A DNA stretch of 64,000 nucleotides, taken from assembly GCA_964016875.1 (NCBI GenBank), contig OZ024719.1:27161877-27225876 (forward strand), read 5' to 3'. The notes under the pieces were generated by a model. That model worked only from the letters and a program-made list of their open reading frames with translations. It did not search any database and was not told the DNA's origin. Position numbers and translations under genes: made by a program. Source of the DNA: Fallopia convolvulus. Taxonomy: Eukaryota; Streptophyta; Magnoliopsida; Caryophyllales; Polygonaceae. Position 1 is the first letter of the stretch. The number at the start of each line of letters is the position of its first letter. Positions 23,085-34,566 of this stretch are shown piece by piece.

Positions 23085-24672
23085 CGGTTCAGGTGTGAAT
23101 GGGCGCTTATGTGCGAAATAAGAAATAACAAGAGTCGTTGGATCAAGAAAAATCAAAGACGCTGATCATTTCACTTAAAAAGGGGAAAAAACGGCACGGG
23201 AGAATTATTAGCTTATTTTTGAAAAAAAAACGGAAATAGGACACGCGCCTAGATTGTTCATGAGTATTGTGGATTTGTTCATCAATAAGGTAGATTTGTT
23301 CATCAAAACTGTGATTTTGTTCATCAAAACTGTGATTTTGTGCATAAATAAACTATTGCTTGTGCATCAAAAATCTATTGTTTGTACATAAAAAATGAAG
23401 AAATGTGTATCAAAATTACATGCAATATGTTCATCAACATTGTGATTTTGTTCATAAAAAACGAAAATATTTATTCATTGGTTTTGGCATATTTGTTCAT
23501 CGGTTTGTGCATATTTGTTCATTAGTAACATCAATTTGTTCACTGGTTTATGCATATTTGTTCATTGCCTTTTTCATATAATTGTATATTACTAGATGCA
23601 CATTTTTTCACTAGTAACCTCAATTTGTTCATTGTTATATGCATATTTGTTCATTAATAATATCAATTTGTTCATAGCTAAATAAGGCACAAACACTCCT
23701 CTTCGATTTGTTGTTATCTCGTTCTCTTAGCATACACCAAATTATTGCAAAGTCAAATTCTTTATCTATTATCTTTTGCATTCAAGTTTCTACATCAAAC
23801 TTATCTTAATTTGGTACTATATTGAGCACTTCATTCGTATTGACAAGTTAGCCTTAAAGCACTTCATTCGTATTATACTTTGAATTCAAGATATCCTTAA
23901 AGCACAAAATAAATGCAAATGCACAAATAGATAGTCCTAAATGTACAAGTTGATGATATTAATAGTCCTAAATGTACAAGTTGATAGCATTGACACATAA
24001 AACATAAGTTTATTTCAATTCACAAATAAGGGTATAATAATGAACAAATAAGGTTATATCAATGAACAAATAAGGATATATCCATGAACAAATAGGGTAT
24101 ATCAATGAACAAATAATGGTATGCCAATGAACAAAAAAGAAGTATACTAATGAACAAATAATGGTATACCATGGGTATATCAATGAACAAATAGGGGTAT
24201 ATTAATGAACAAATATGAGTATATCAATGAACAAATATGGGTATATCAAAACTAGTTATATGTGCATAAAAAACTACATAATATTGTATTCCTACACATA
24301 AATAAGGTTAAAAAATAAAATTAAAAATTAAAAAAGATCGAAATCGATGAACAATGTTATTAAAACTCAATGCACAATTAGTTAGTATTGATGAACAATT
24401 GGTGAATATTGATGAACAAATCGCTATTTCCTGATGAACAAACTGGACGCGTCTCATAAAAACGTATTTTTCGAAAAATTCGTGTATAATACGGGGAAAA
24501 TTCGTTTGTGTCGTATTTTATTAAAAAATACGCGAATAATACGGGAAAAATTCGCCCGTGTCATATTTTATTTTTTTAATGAAGGTTTAATCAGGGACGT
24601 TGATTTTTTGAAATGAACGAGCGAGATTTATTCTTATTTCTCACACACGCGCCCATTCGCACGAAACTCTTT
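23085..24672. mobile_element. Large foldback element with TTGTTCAT arrays
   Basis: The outer ends form an inverted repeat: GAATGGGCGC, then GAAATAAGAA, on the left, and the reverse complements at about 24640-24665 on the right. Inside, the left arm (about 23255-23690) is a loose array of TTGTTCAT words. The right arm (about 24030-24440) holds the complementary ATGAACAA words, often in ATATCAATGAACAAATA units. The motif GACACGCGCC before the left array is mirrored by GGACGCGTC after the right one. A duplicated unit of about 50 bp lies at 24470-24575. There is no transposase frame. It could be a foldback or MULE-related element; no target duplication could be fixed. Confidence 0.7.
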
Positions 24673-25368
24673 CTCTTATAATATAGGTATATAATATATA
24701 AATAAATATTTGGATTATACTAGTAGTTGATAAAAAAGGATATATTTATAATTTAATATGAAATGAAAGAGTATATATTTAATTTGATATGAAATAAAAA
24801 AATAATTTTTAGGGTGTTTAAAAATTAATTGATAAAATGAATGCAAAATGTTTAGACAATATGGCTGACAAGGTTATTAGAATCCTGATCCGATTCTACG
24901 ATTCTAACGATCCTACAATCTATAACACGCAAAACGATCCACGATCACAAGTAGGGTCTTATGGAGTAAGATCTAAAATACAATCTCGATCCAATCCCGA
25001 TTTTACATACAGTTTTAAAGATCCTATAAACGATTCTAACAATACTACAGACGATTCTTACGATCTTATAAAATAACACATAGGACTATATATTATTAAT
25101 AATATCATGGTTATTATTTTCATTAAAAATTATTGACTATCCTACTACATTTTTAAATAATTAAATTAATAATATTTATCATTTTCTTACTTTATATATC
25201 TGAACAAAAATATACAATTTATTAAGTTATCCTTGCATACTATTAGTTCTAGGATTCAAAGATGTCATGTTATGCCTAAAACCCACAACTACAATCGTGA
25301 TCCTGATAACATTGTGGCCGAGAGAAAAGAATGAAAAAGGAATGAAAAAAAAAGTAGGATGCTCGTTG
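24673..25368. other. Intergenic, no gene seen
   Basis: AT-rich. A 79-codon frame at 24837-25076 contains repeated CGATTCTAACGATCC-like words and looks incidental. This is the downstream flank of the NPH3-like gene. Confidence 0.4.
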
Positions 25369-25532
25369 ATAAACATGCATGAATCGGGTAACACCATTGT
25401 AATTGAGCCGTTAACTAAATCTCGCTTACATTATACTATATGATTCATAAACATGCATGAATCGGGTAACACCATTGTAATTGAGCCGTTAACTAAATCT
25501 CGCTTACATTATACTATATGATTCATAAACAT
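25369..25532. repeat. Perfect 78-bp tandem duplication
   Basis: Copy 1 (25369-25446) and copy 2 (25447-25524) appear identical, and the first 8 bases of a third copy follow. The unit begins ATAAACATGCATGAATCGGG. It lies about 150 bp beyond the stop codon of the NPH3-like gene, so it may fall in or just past its 3' untranslated region. Confidence 0.92.
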
Positions 25533-25683
25533 TTCAAGTTTGTGTTCTCTTTCTCAAAGGTCGACGGAGCAAGAAGAGCGAGTAGTTTACAGTTACAGAA
25601 TTCTCTCATTCACAAAGGAAAAGGAGTATGTATGTATAATTTATACTATCATCATTCAGTAATCCTAATCAGTAGACGAGTGA

Positions 25684-28600
25684 TCAGGAGATGGAATGAT
25701 TTCTCTGCGTCTGAAAGAAAAACCGCGACTGCGACTCTGGCGGCTTCGATCCAACCGCCTGGCTGGCGCGAACCCTAAAAATCGAATTCAGCCTACTCAG
25801 CTTCTTGCTGAACGACCTGAGCAGTTTGCTTCCAGGTTTCGATCTCACCAGCTCCTGTTTCATGGAAACGTGGTCCTTCTCTAGATCCGACAGCCTCATC
25901 CTCATCCTCGCAACCTCCAGCTTCAGCTCCCTGTTCTCCCTCCTCACCGACGCGTAGTTGTCACGCGGCGAGATCGCCCCGCTCCCGGCGCCGCTGCTCG
26001 ACCGCTGCCCGAATTGGAGGGATCCGAAGAACAGCTGGCTGTGGCCATGGCCTCCGCCTCCGCCTCCGCCGTTCATTGCGCTCTTCAGCCTGATCTGCTC
26101 CAAGTAGAGGACCTGCACCGCTATCTGCACCGGGAGCCGCTCGTTCTGTGCCGCGTGGCTACACGCCTCTTGCGATAGCTTCTGGCAATCTATTGTTTTG
26201 CACAAACGGTAGCGTTCTGGATCCTTGATGTTTGGATGAACCTGGATGAATTTGCGATTCGTTAGTGCGAGAAATTATGCTAAATGAAGGAATTGAATTG
26301 GAGATGGATGGATGAAGAAATTGTGATTGCCTTGAGAAAGATATCAACTGCTTTGTAAAGTCCATCTGTCACAATGCGCGCGTGGTCAGGGAGTAGCTCC
26401 GCCAACGCTATGAACTTCGACGGTGCCAAGTTTGAGTCCAAGGCAACCTCACCAAGGTAGCTGTCTAATAGCTTTGCTACTTTCAGAATCGAGCTTTGTT
26501 TCGGGGAGCAACAGCTGCCGAAGTCATACACCATATCAGTCTCATCTCCCAAGCGATTCTCACCCTCCTCGTCTTCATCATCCAAGTTCAGGAAAACCGA
26601 GAAGATCCTCAGCATTGTATCTGTGTCATACATTGGAATATGGCTGTTTCCATGTAAATTTGCAGGGATGAGTATGTCCTCCAGCACTGCCTCATCCAGC
26701 TTCAACCCAATCCTTCTCTCTAGATCAGCCTTGCACGACAGAGAAGCTGATGATGCTATGGCTCCTTTGAGCAGGCTTGAAAGGAATGATGTCGGAACAG
26801 AACTCTTTCTTGATGGGGTTGGAAGGAGGCTCACCATAGCTTCAATAATGACTCTCTGCTTCTTCTGCATCTCCATATCCATCACCATACAGTTTCCCTT
26901 CACCATCTGGGGATCCCTGACAACTACATCTTGTAAGGAAGTGTGGGCATAGTTGACCAGGATCTTGCTTATAAGATCCTGTTTCAGACCCTTCAACTTC
27001 AAAGCTGACATTACTCTTTTGAAGAAATCAAGACTAAGAACTGCCAATGACTTCCCCCACCAGTCTGCTGGCAGTTCTGGCTCAATTGTTTCTGTTTTTC
27101 TCCTGGAGAAGTTGTGTTCCAGCTTGGATAATCCAGTAGAGAGCTGCTCTTTACACGCATTGTTGGCTATTGCTGTTATAATCCTGCTAACCAGGCTGAT
27201 TTCCTCGGCTACAGGCAACAGATTTTCACATTGGTGAAGAACTGATATTGATTTTGATATGTTAGGGAGCACAGACTCCTTTATGTATGCCTCTGTCCTT
27301 GTCTCAAGGTTCTTCTGTGCATACTCTTCTGTCATCTCCAGAAAATGGGAAGCACAGCGTAGCATGGCGACGTTTGAGAGTGTGATCTCGGTGTTGATCC
27401 CGTAGCAGAACTTTGCTGCTGTCTCGAACGCCTGTGCTCCACCCGGGACATGTGGAATGCTAATTCTTGACATTTTTGTATCTTTTGCATCTGACAAGAG
27501 CTTCCTAATCTTCCCACTCCGAGAAACGAGGGGAAACTGCAACATCAAGGTAAAAATGAATGAGGGTTCTTTTATTTTATTGCATTTGATATTGCATTTG
27601 ATTTTATTTTTTTTTTTTGTTTGTTGGTAGTATAAGTTTATAGATCTCAAGAATACTGATGCTTTTCTTCTTTTTTTTACACCAAGGAGAAGAACATTGC
27701 ATTTGATCAACTACTCACCTTGTGAAGTGCAAAGCTAGCAGATCCTACTTCAATTGTAAGATCACTGGAAACATCTGATATTGGCCTGAAAGATATGCAA
27801 AGATTTGCTGAAACTCTATCAGAAACATATGGAAAATCGTTTGAACACCAAAGGGAGAGTTTCTTGCTCATAAACATGTTATTTGTTATTTTAGTGACTT
27901 CATTTTTCCTTCCCTATCCCAGCGTCTTACAACTCATGATTCCTGAATTATAATCAGATGGTGGGTTCACATATATGTGACACAAATTGGTCCAGTAGAG
28001 CGAAAATAGCAGCATCTTGACAAGGACAGAAACCAAGTGGTCTCTTATAAACGTCACTACGATAATAAATAAGATAGTCATAAGCTATTATCTTTCCATA
28101 TGTCTCTCACTTTCAGATTTCTTCTCAGGCCTTTTTTGGTCATTTTCAGTAGGTGAAAATTATATGATGGGGAACCACAGGATCCGGTCTCTTATCATCT
28201 TCACTAGCTGTCCTCTTCATGTGAGGAGCTAGGCCTTACGATGCGATCTCTTCAACTAACTTCTGGTACGGACTTCAGGTACCTTTCTAGGTGGGATCCT
28301 AAATTTACCTTAGAAAATACAAAAATTGGAATATGTAGTGATGATGATGTTGTTTAAAGGTTGGCAATGCATCAAGTGATAGCATTTTGACATGATTGTT
28401 AATGCAAGGTGGTGGGGTGACATATGGTGGACCAGCATCCCTTGTGCCATTGTCTCCTAATAAAGAGGTTCAGAACAAGGAATGATTTGTCTTTCTTACA
28501 ACGTTGGTGGTGCCAATCATGGAAGAAGTTAAGAACAGTGGTGAATGCAGTCTCATCTGATCAGGTGTCACGGGGCAGCCAGCCAGCCATCCCCACTAGG

Positions 28601-29314
28601 TATGATTTCATGACCAGATCATATCTTATTATGTTTTTTAAATTTAAAGTGCATTCTCACGATCATGAGCTCAACATTTAATGCTTTTTAGATCTGATCC
28701 GGCTACAAAACTCTTTGTTTTATTGCCAGTCTTGCTTTATGATGATCAAAGCAAAACAGGACACCCAGTTATGCTGACATTGTTGGTCTGTATTGCTATC
28801 TTTGAAGTTTTTTTTCTTAACTCTTCTTCTATAAATTTTCATTTCAACCAACTCACTTCCCTGATCATCATGCTTAAGCCCCCAATACTTGTTATCTAGC
28901 ACCAATTTTAAACGACTTTTCATCCTGGAAATTGCTAATAGAAATCCCGTTCCTTGAAACCGTTCTTGTTAATATACAGTTCTTTGACAAAACTTAACTC
29001 TTAGGGTTTGTTTTTCATATTTATTATAGACATTTTTATTTATAAAGGTCCTGAAATGCATGTCAATAAGTCTGTTTTCACACATTTCAAAGATTTTATA
29101 AATGAAAATGTCCTTATTATGGTAATAAAGAACAAAGCCTTAGCGTTTTACTAGATAAAGAATTACTGAAATATCATCTGCAAATATGTGCACATTTGTG
29201 ATAGCAAGTCATAAACACTTACCATTCAGTTGAGTGTCGTGTGCTCGAGCTTGGCCTCAAAGACCTCTTCCCCGAGATGCTTGGCTTCAGGTCAGACATT
29301 GTCGCCACCCCCAT
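25684..29314 (-). CDS. NPH3/RPT2-like protein (BTB-NPH3 family)
   Basis: The four coding exons are 29223-29314, 27719-27785, 26331-27536 and 25684-26241 (minus strand), giving 640 aa. Plant NRL proteins are adaptors acting at the plasma membrane or as CUL3 E3 substrate receptors in phototropin and auxin-related signalling. The BTB domain spans about residues 36-140 (SSDLTIEVG, FPLVSRSGKIRKLL). The NPH3 domain starts near DWWGKS (about 210) and continues past LYKAVDIFLK to CQKLSQEACSHAAQNERLP. A coiled coil follows (about 550-585). The last residues, RNHSIS, resemble the phosphorylated 14-3-3-binding tail known in NPH3 and RPT2. The first two introns are GT-AG. The last, 26242-26330, must use a GC donor (AAG|GCAATC), since only that junction joins IFLK to VHPN in frame. 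Intron 1 contains a MITE. The family call is firm; the exact orthologue is open. Confidence 0.93.
29004..29139. mobile_element. Tourist-like MITE in intron 1 of the NPH3-like gene
   Basis: The inverted termini GGGTTTGTT and AACAAAGCC continue inward with matching blocks (ATTTATTA, GACATTTT, ATTTATAAA). TTA flanks both ends (29001-29003 and 29140-29142), the target duplication of PIF/Harbinger MITEs. The element is 136 bp and non-coding. Confidence 0.75.
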
Positions 29315-30009
29315 TGTCTCCTCGCCACTTGCTCCGTTGCAACAGCTACAAAACCAGAAAAAGGTTGCCTTTATAAGTTATAACCAACTCTTTAGATCTT
29401 TAAACATGTTGCCTGCTCTGCTTTCCTCTGTTCTGAGCTCAGCAGGGTGCTGATTTTTGGGGCGCCTTGGCTGTTTTGTGTTTGAAGGGAAAGGTAAAGT
29501 GATGTGAAAGAAACATGAACTCATGCAAGAATAAAGGGGGGAGTATAAGAGAGGATATTTTTTCTAGGTAGTTATGTTTGGGGCACCAGAAGGATTCTTT
29601 GTGTATATAATGGTAAAGAGTGGAGAGGTGTAATCATGGTCTTTTTGACAGGTAACCAGAAAAAAGGAGTAAAATTTTTCATTAAAGCAAGGCTTTTCGA
29701 ATGTTTGTAAAGTTAAGCAGAAGTTGTCATATTGGAAAGAATGCTCACCCCTCAAGTGTTGCAAAAGCTCAAATTGTCGCCATTAATTGGTGTTTAGGTG
29801 GATAAAGCATAAACCTCTATCATGATGTATGCTCAATCCCTTTTTTTTTCGGAAATTTAAGTGCTGTAATTTGAGATACTACTACGAGTCCAGCATTCAT
29901 CATCTCCATCGACAGAATATTTTCATATACGAGTCCATGAGGGGGATTCATATTCCTCTGCCCACTATTGTTTAACAATTTAATAAAAAGGCGGTGGGAG
30001 CATTGTACA
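29315..30009. promoter_or_regulatory. 5' flank of the NPH3-like gene
   Basis: This stretch lies upstream of the minus-strand ATG at 29314 and must hold the leader and promoter. I could not single out a convincing TATA box or transcription start. No other gene is seen. Confidence 0.4.
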
Positions 30010-30230
30010 GATTAGGAATGAGTAGCTTTCAAACATCTAGTTAAGCGGTTAAGCTTTCAAGGATAGTGTCTAGAGGTCTTCGGTTCAACTTCATGGGCAG
30101 CACACTTCACAAAAATTATGGATAAGTGGATAACTAATGACCTGACAAATTCTCTACATGTATTATTGGTGTACCACTTAATATTAAACGGGTTTAGTTC
30201 CGGTGGGGTTGTAAAAAACCTCTATGCAGA
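30010..30230 (+). mobile_element. Probable tRNA-derived SINE
   Basis: TAGTTAAGCGGTTAAG near 30040 resembles a polymerase III A box, and GGTTCAACTTC near 30080 resembles a B box, about 40 bp apart as in tRNA-derived SINEs. The tail reads GTTCCGGTGGGGTTG near 30198. Ends and target duplication are not certain. Confidence 0.45.
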
Positions 30231-30732
30231 AGTTAGAGAGATCTCAATCGTTTAATAAAATATCAATAGTTAGGATGAGATATTGATTTTACCAAAGCTA
30301 CTTTTAATTATTTTTTTCTTTAATTATTTTTTTAGTGTTTACCAAATTCCTATATGGTTTTAGAACTTCACTCCTAAAATTTTGAATAAACTCCATGGAA
30401 ACAAAACCGATTTTACTGACTAAAGTGGTGGAAATTATAAAGGGATAACAATTTTACCTGACTAATGTTTTATCACCTAAATGGCCGCTAGTCCAAAAAA
30501 AAGTACCCAAAAAAAGTAGAGTACACCTAGATGAAAGTAAATTCATGTTTAGATTATAATATATTAAGCTATATTAATTGTTTCTGTTGCAATCTAAACT
30601 GGAGCTAAACTCTTTTGCACTAAATTTTCCCTCCTCTTTCCCCATTGATCATCTACTTTCATTTTTTTAATTAATATGTTTGCTTCATTATTTATTACTA
30701 CTAAGGGCATGTTTGATTGTGACAAGGGAAAC

Positions 30733-31781
30733 TGTTGGATCGTAAACGTTAGCAAAGAGCTTGGGAACTGGCAGTTAAGCTGTTCCCAAGGCAGCGGAAG
30801 TAAACAATTCGCAAGTAATAAAAACAGTAAAGAACGCAGTTCCCTTATAGAGGAACCCCACTACAACCAACTAGTTGTATGGGTAAACCTCTACCTCCGC
30901 TTGGAGGATTTTGAATGACTTACTTATATTAATTGCTTTGTTCCTTAGTTACACAGCCGGATTCACACTTCTCTGTTCCTACGAGTTCTTCCTAACTCTA
31001 GCAACACTAGTAAATCCTCTCAACTGAGTTCCTAAGCTCACAACAGCAAAATACAAGTAACTCAAACCTTACACCGACTTCTCAGTTCCCTTTCTCGTGG
31101 GAACTTCGGCTTCACCGTCGTCGAGATCACACACTCGTCGGCGGGGACTTCTCTTCCTTTTCTTTCTTTTCTCTGGTGTGGGTGTTTGTGAGTTCTAGGA
31201 GAAGTACTCAGACCGAGTACTATTCATTTGGCTTTATAGTCCAGGTGAGCTTGGACAATCGCATCTTTCGTTTGTGTCCAAAATGCCCTTTGCTTGATGC
31301 CCAAGTTGTACTTTCTTCACATGTGACTTTGGTTTGAACTAGGTCAACTTCTTGGATCAATCGGACCGTTGGATGAAGCGTGACAGTCTGATCCTCAGAC
31401 TGTTCCTTCGGGCTGTTTGAGACAGAATCTCGCGATCTGCGCTGAGCGGTCATTGTCCTCACATGTGAGTTCCCATTTCATGGGAACTGTCTTGTTCAGA
31501 GTTCCCTTGATGGAAACTCTTCATCGTTGTAAGCTTGTGTGCTTTTTGATCATTTCTGGGAGTTCCCACTTCATGGGAACTTCCCTCTTTAGAGTTCCCT
31601 TAATGGAAACTCTGCATTGTAGGCTTCTGTGGCTTTTGGTCATTCATGGGAGTTCTTGGTTGTACCTGCGTTCCTTAGAAATACTTGAACAAGCAACATT
31701 AGTTCCCTATGGTGTTTGTCATTATCAAAACTTGAGAGAATTACATCGTTGATCCGTTGTTTAGAACCAGAGGTCCCAACA
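30733..31781 (-). repeat. 3' LTR of the copia element, full length
   Basis: It starts TGTTGG and ends CCAACA (1049 bp). A minus-strand TATA box (TATAAAG) lies at 31232-31238. Two tandem units of about 92 bp (31465-31650) each carry a GTTCCCA...TGGGAAC inverted pair. The incidental frame at 31417-31752 covers these units. On the minus strand it is preceded by the polypurine tract AAAAAGGGGGAAAT (31782-31795). Confidence 0.92.
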
Positions 31782-31795
31782 ATTTCCCCCTTTTT
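31782..31795 (-). other. Polypurine tract of the copia element
   Basis: On the minus strand AAAAAGGGGGAAAT abuts the 3' LTR start TGTTGG, the standard plus-strand primer position. Confidence 0.85.
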
Positions 31796-32187
31796 GATGA
31801 TGACAAACCCATCACAAAATATGCAAGTATTTCAATGAATGATATGTTGATGAGTTCCTAAGTATGATTTTGAGAAGTCACTTTTAGTGAAACAATTAGA
31901 TTTAGGGAACCACTTCTGGTGAGACATTTAGTTCTTACTAAGCTTTTTATGCACTTGTTCCCCCTTAGCTTATGCGTGGTCTGTGATAACTTAAACTTTT
32001 AACTCATCTCGCATTTTTTGTCTTTCCCCCTTTTGACATCATCGAAAACAAGCAAAGCAATAATAGGAAAGAAGGGAACACGCAATCAAAATAAAGACCA
32101 TTTCATTACTTAAGATAATATATACAATGGGAACCCAAGTACAATTTTGTGGTCATTTTTGGATTTAAGGGAAGAAGAAGGGAGAGA

Positions 32188-34566
32188 TCATGGGTCTTGA
32201 GGGAACAGGGCGTCACAGAGGCGCGTAAGGACTTGTGTAAGCTTTTCTTGTCCTCTGGCCAACGCTGCTTGGTCCCTGGCAATCTGGTCGAGGGTGTTGG
32301 CAATTCGGAGCAACACTTGAGAGTTCCCCTCTTGTTCACCAGACTCCAGTTGAGCCGCGTCCTCTACAGGCTCAGAGTGCCTCATCTTCTGGACAACTGA
32401 AATGTCGAGTTCCCTTCCAAGCTCTATTTCGTCCTTAGAGGCGTCGTAGAGACCCTCTTTTTGCAGGAGCTTCTTGATCAGCCCAGAATAGGGAAGGGAA
32501 TGGGACTTGGAAGCCATGCACTTCTCCATGTGCCCAAGGATGATCCTGGGAAGATTGATGGGCTTCTTGAGGAGGAAGTGATAGAGGATGATGGCATCGG
32601 GAATGTTGACGACCAGACGCTTCTCCTGGCGAGGGATCACCACATGGATGATGAATTGGTGAGCAAGCTTGGCGACCAGGGAGAGATGGTGTGTCGAGGG
32701 AACTTTGGAGGGAACCCGACCCTCAAAGATGGTGTTGTACACTTCAGCGCTATTGAAGTCCCCCCAGAGCTTGTTGGGCAACTCATTGAGCCCTTGACCT
32801 GGGACCTGGAGCTGAAGGCGGATTGTCGACATTGTGAAAATAAACTCGTCGCCTTCATGGGAGAGAGTTCCCTGAGTGCAGTCGTTGGTGATTGTGAAAT
32901 TGTTGTAAAATTGATGCACTTGTGAGGGATCTACGCTCACAGTCTCTTTGCAGAGATTCTCCCAGCCCTGGGCCTTGATCAGGTCCCACAGTTCCCCTAA
33001 GTCGTTGGCAATCAACACGTCCTCACTGATGATGAGCGGAGGGAGGAGCTTGCGGCGTTCATCCACTGGATGCTTTGTAGAAGAGGTCCCCTTCCCCTTC
33101 TTTGCTGTGCTCCTAGACGTGTTCCCCCTAGAGACCGTGCGAGGTCCTTTCTGCTGAGGGGGTGCAACCGCTTCAATCATAAGCACGCGGTCCCTTGGCG
33201 GTTGGGAACTCGTGGACACCACCATTTGGTGTCCAGGGGTTGGGATCTGTGCTTGCTCCTTAGTAGGTGGAGCTTCTTCTTCTTCTTCGACCTCATCCTG
33301 GGAGGTCCCTTCTTCCTCGGAGGGGCTCGAGCTTGAGCCCTCCGCGTCACCCTGGGGATGACTTGTGGTTGCCCCAGCATCACCAGCTGGTGCGGGGTCC
33401 CTTCTCTCCATGGGCTCTTCAGAAGCCACCTTCTCTGGGGACTTTGTCCCTTGGGAGACTGTGTGCTCAGAGGGGTCCCGGGTGAGCTCTGCTTCGATTT
33501 CCTTGAGTTGGGCCTCCTCCTCCAGAGTTCCCATGATGATATGAGGAGGATCCTTGGTCATTTTGCCTATGACCACGGAGAGAGGGAGATCGTCGTCGTC
33601 TGAGGTGAGAGCGACGGTACTTTTGGATGGTGAGGGAGAGGGGAGTTTGGTGGTGGTAGGGGATGTGGTGGAAGAGGGAAGAGAAGAGGAAGGAAGAGGA
33701 GTGGAGAGTTGTGTAGAAGGGGGAGGAATGGTTGTGGTGACTTGGGGAGTAGAGATCCCCGAAGTAGAAATGGGAGAGGTAGAGATGTGTTGTGGTGAGG
33801 GAGGAGGAGAAGGGGTTTTGTGAGGTGGAGGTGTAGTAGGAGTTCCCGTTGTTATGGGAACGGGAGGAAGTGAAGAAGGTGGAGTTCCCTTTGGAGTGGG
33901 AATAGAAGGAGGTGGTGGTGGAGGAGTTTGCTGTTTCGGGGGTGGAGGTTTGGGAGGTCCCTTGATTAGAAGAGGAGGGAGAGAGGAGGAAGAGGGGAGT
34001 AGACTTTGGGGTTGAGAGGTCCCATCGTCGGAAGGGAAAGGGAAAGGAGGTTTGGGAGCACAGGAACTCTCCTTGGAGCAGTTCAAGTAGTCCTCAAACT
34101 TGAAGAAGGCTTTCTTTCTGGGCTCCGAAAATTCAGAGGCCTTAGAGTGTTTGCGTTTTTTGGATTTGGAGGGATCGTGGGAGTGTTTGGATTTTTTGGG
34201 TTTTGAGGGGTCTTTTGAGGAGTGGCGTCGTTTGGATGAATGACGGTGTTTGGATTTTCGGGGTTTTTCATTGATGGAAGGGCGAGTGTCTCAGAAATTG
34301 TCAACGATGACAACTCCGGAGGAGGTGTTGGTGGTTGAAGGAGGAGGAAGGGATTCGGAAGAGGAAGAAGTCCAGGCGACGGTGTCGTCGGCCGGAGGAA
34401 GAGGGGGCAAGAAGGGGCTTATTTGGTTGTAGAGCCCTTGGATAAGAACATCTTTCATGTTCGGGTCTGGTTCTTGCTCAATCTCTTTCAATTGAGAGAT
34501 GAAGAGGATTCGAGGGTGAGCATGTATCCACTCTTTGATTTGGGCAAAGGTGTGGTGAGGGGCCAT
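32188..34566 (-). pseudogene. Third ORF of the copia element (putative plant transposon protein)
   Basis: From ATG 34566 (MAPHHTFAQ) to the stop at 32188 one frame covers 793 codons, broken only by TGA at 34291-34293. The N-terminal 90 residues are compact. After the stop come a Lys/Ser/His-rich basic stretch, a long Pro/Ser/Thr-rich linker, an acidic segment, and a globular C-terminal domain (for example KLAHQFIIHVVIPR) of the kind found in plant transposon proteins of unknown function. It lies in sense orientation between pol and the 3' LTR, where SIRE elements carry an env-like ORF. I see no signal peptide or fusion-protein features, so an envelope role is not supported. Opposite-strand frames here are shadows. 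Confidence 0.8.

Noticed and set aside
23255..24440. CRISPR-like appearance of regularly spaced ATGAACAAAT words
   Set aside because: Plant nuclear context, no constant repeat length or unique spacers; the arrays are inverted halves of a foldback element.
24837..25076. 79-codon Asn/Asp-rich frame
   Set aside because: It consists of repeated CGATTCTAACGATCC-like words and no known protein features.
31465..31650. Heat-shock-element-like GAA/TTC words in the copia LTR
   Set aside because: Spacing of GAA and TTC does not follow the nGAAnnTTCn rule; the pattern is the GTTCCC word.
33177..34432. Plus-strand frames opposite the copia third ORF
   Set aside because: They are shadows of the Pro/Ser-rich minus-strand frame and have no start context or domain.
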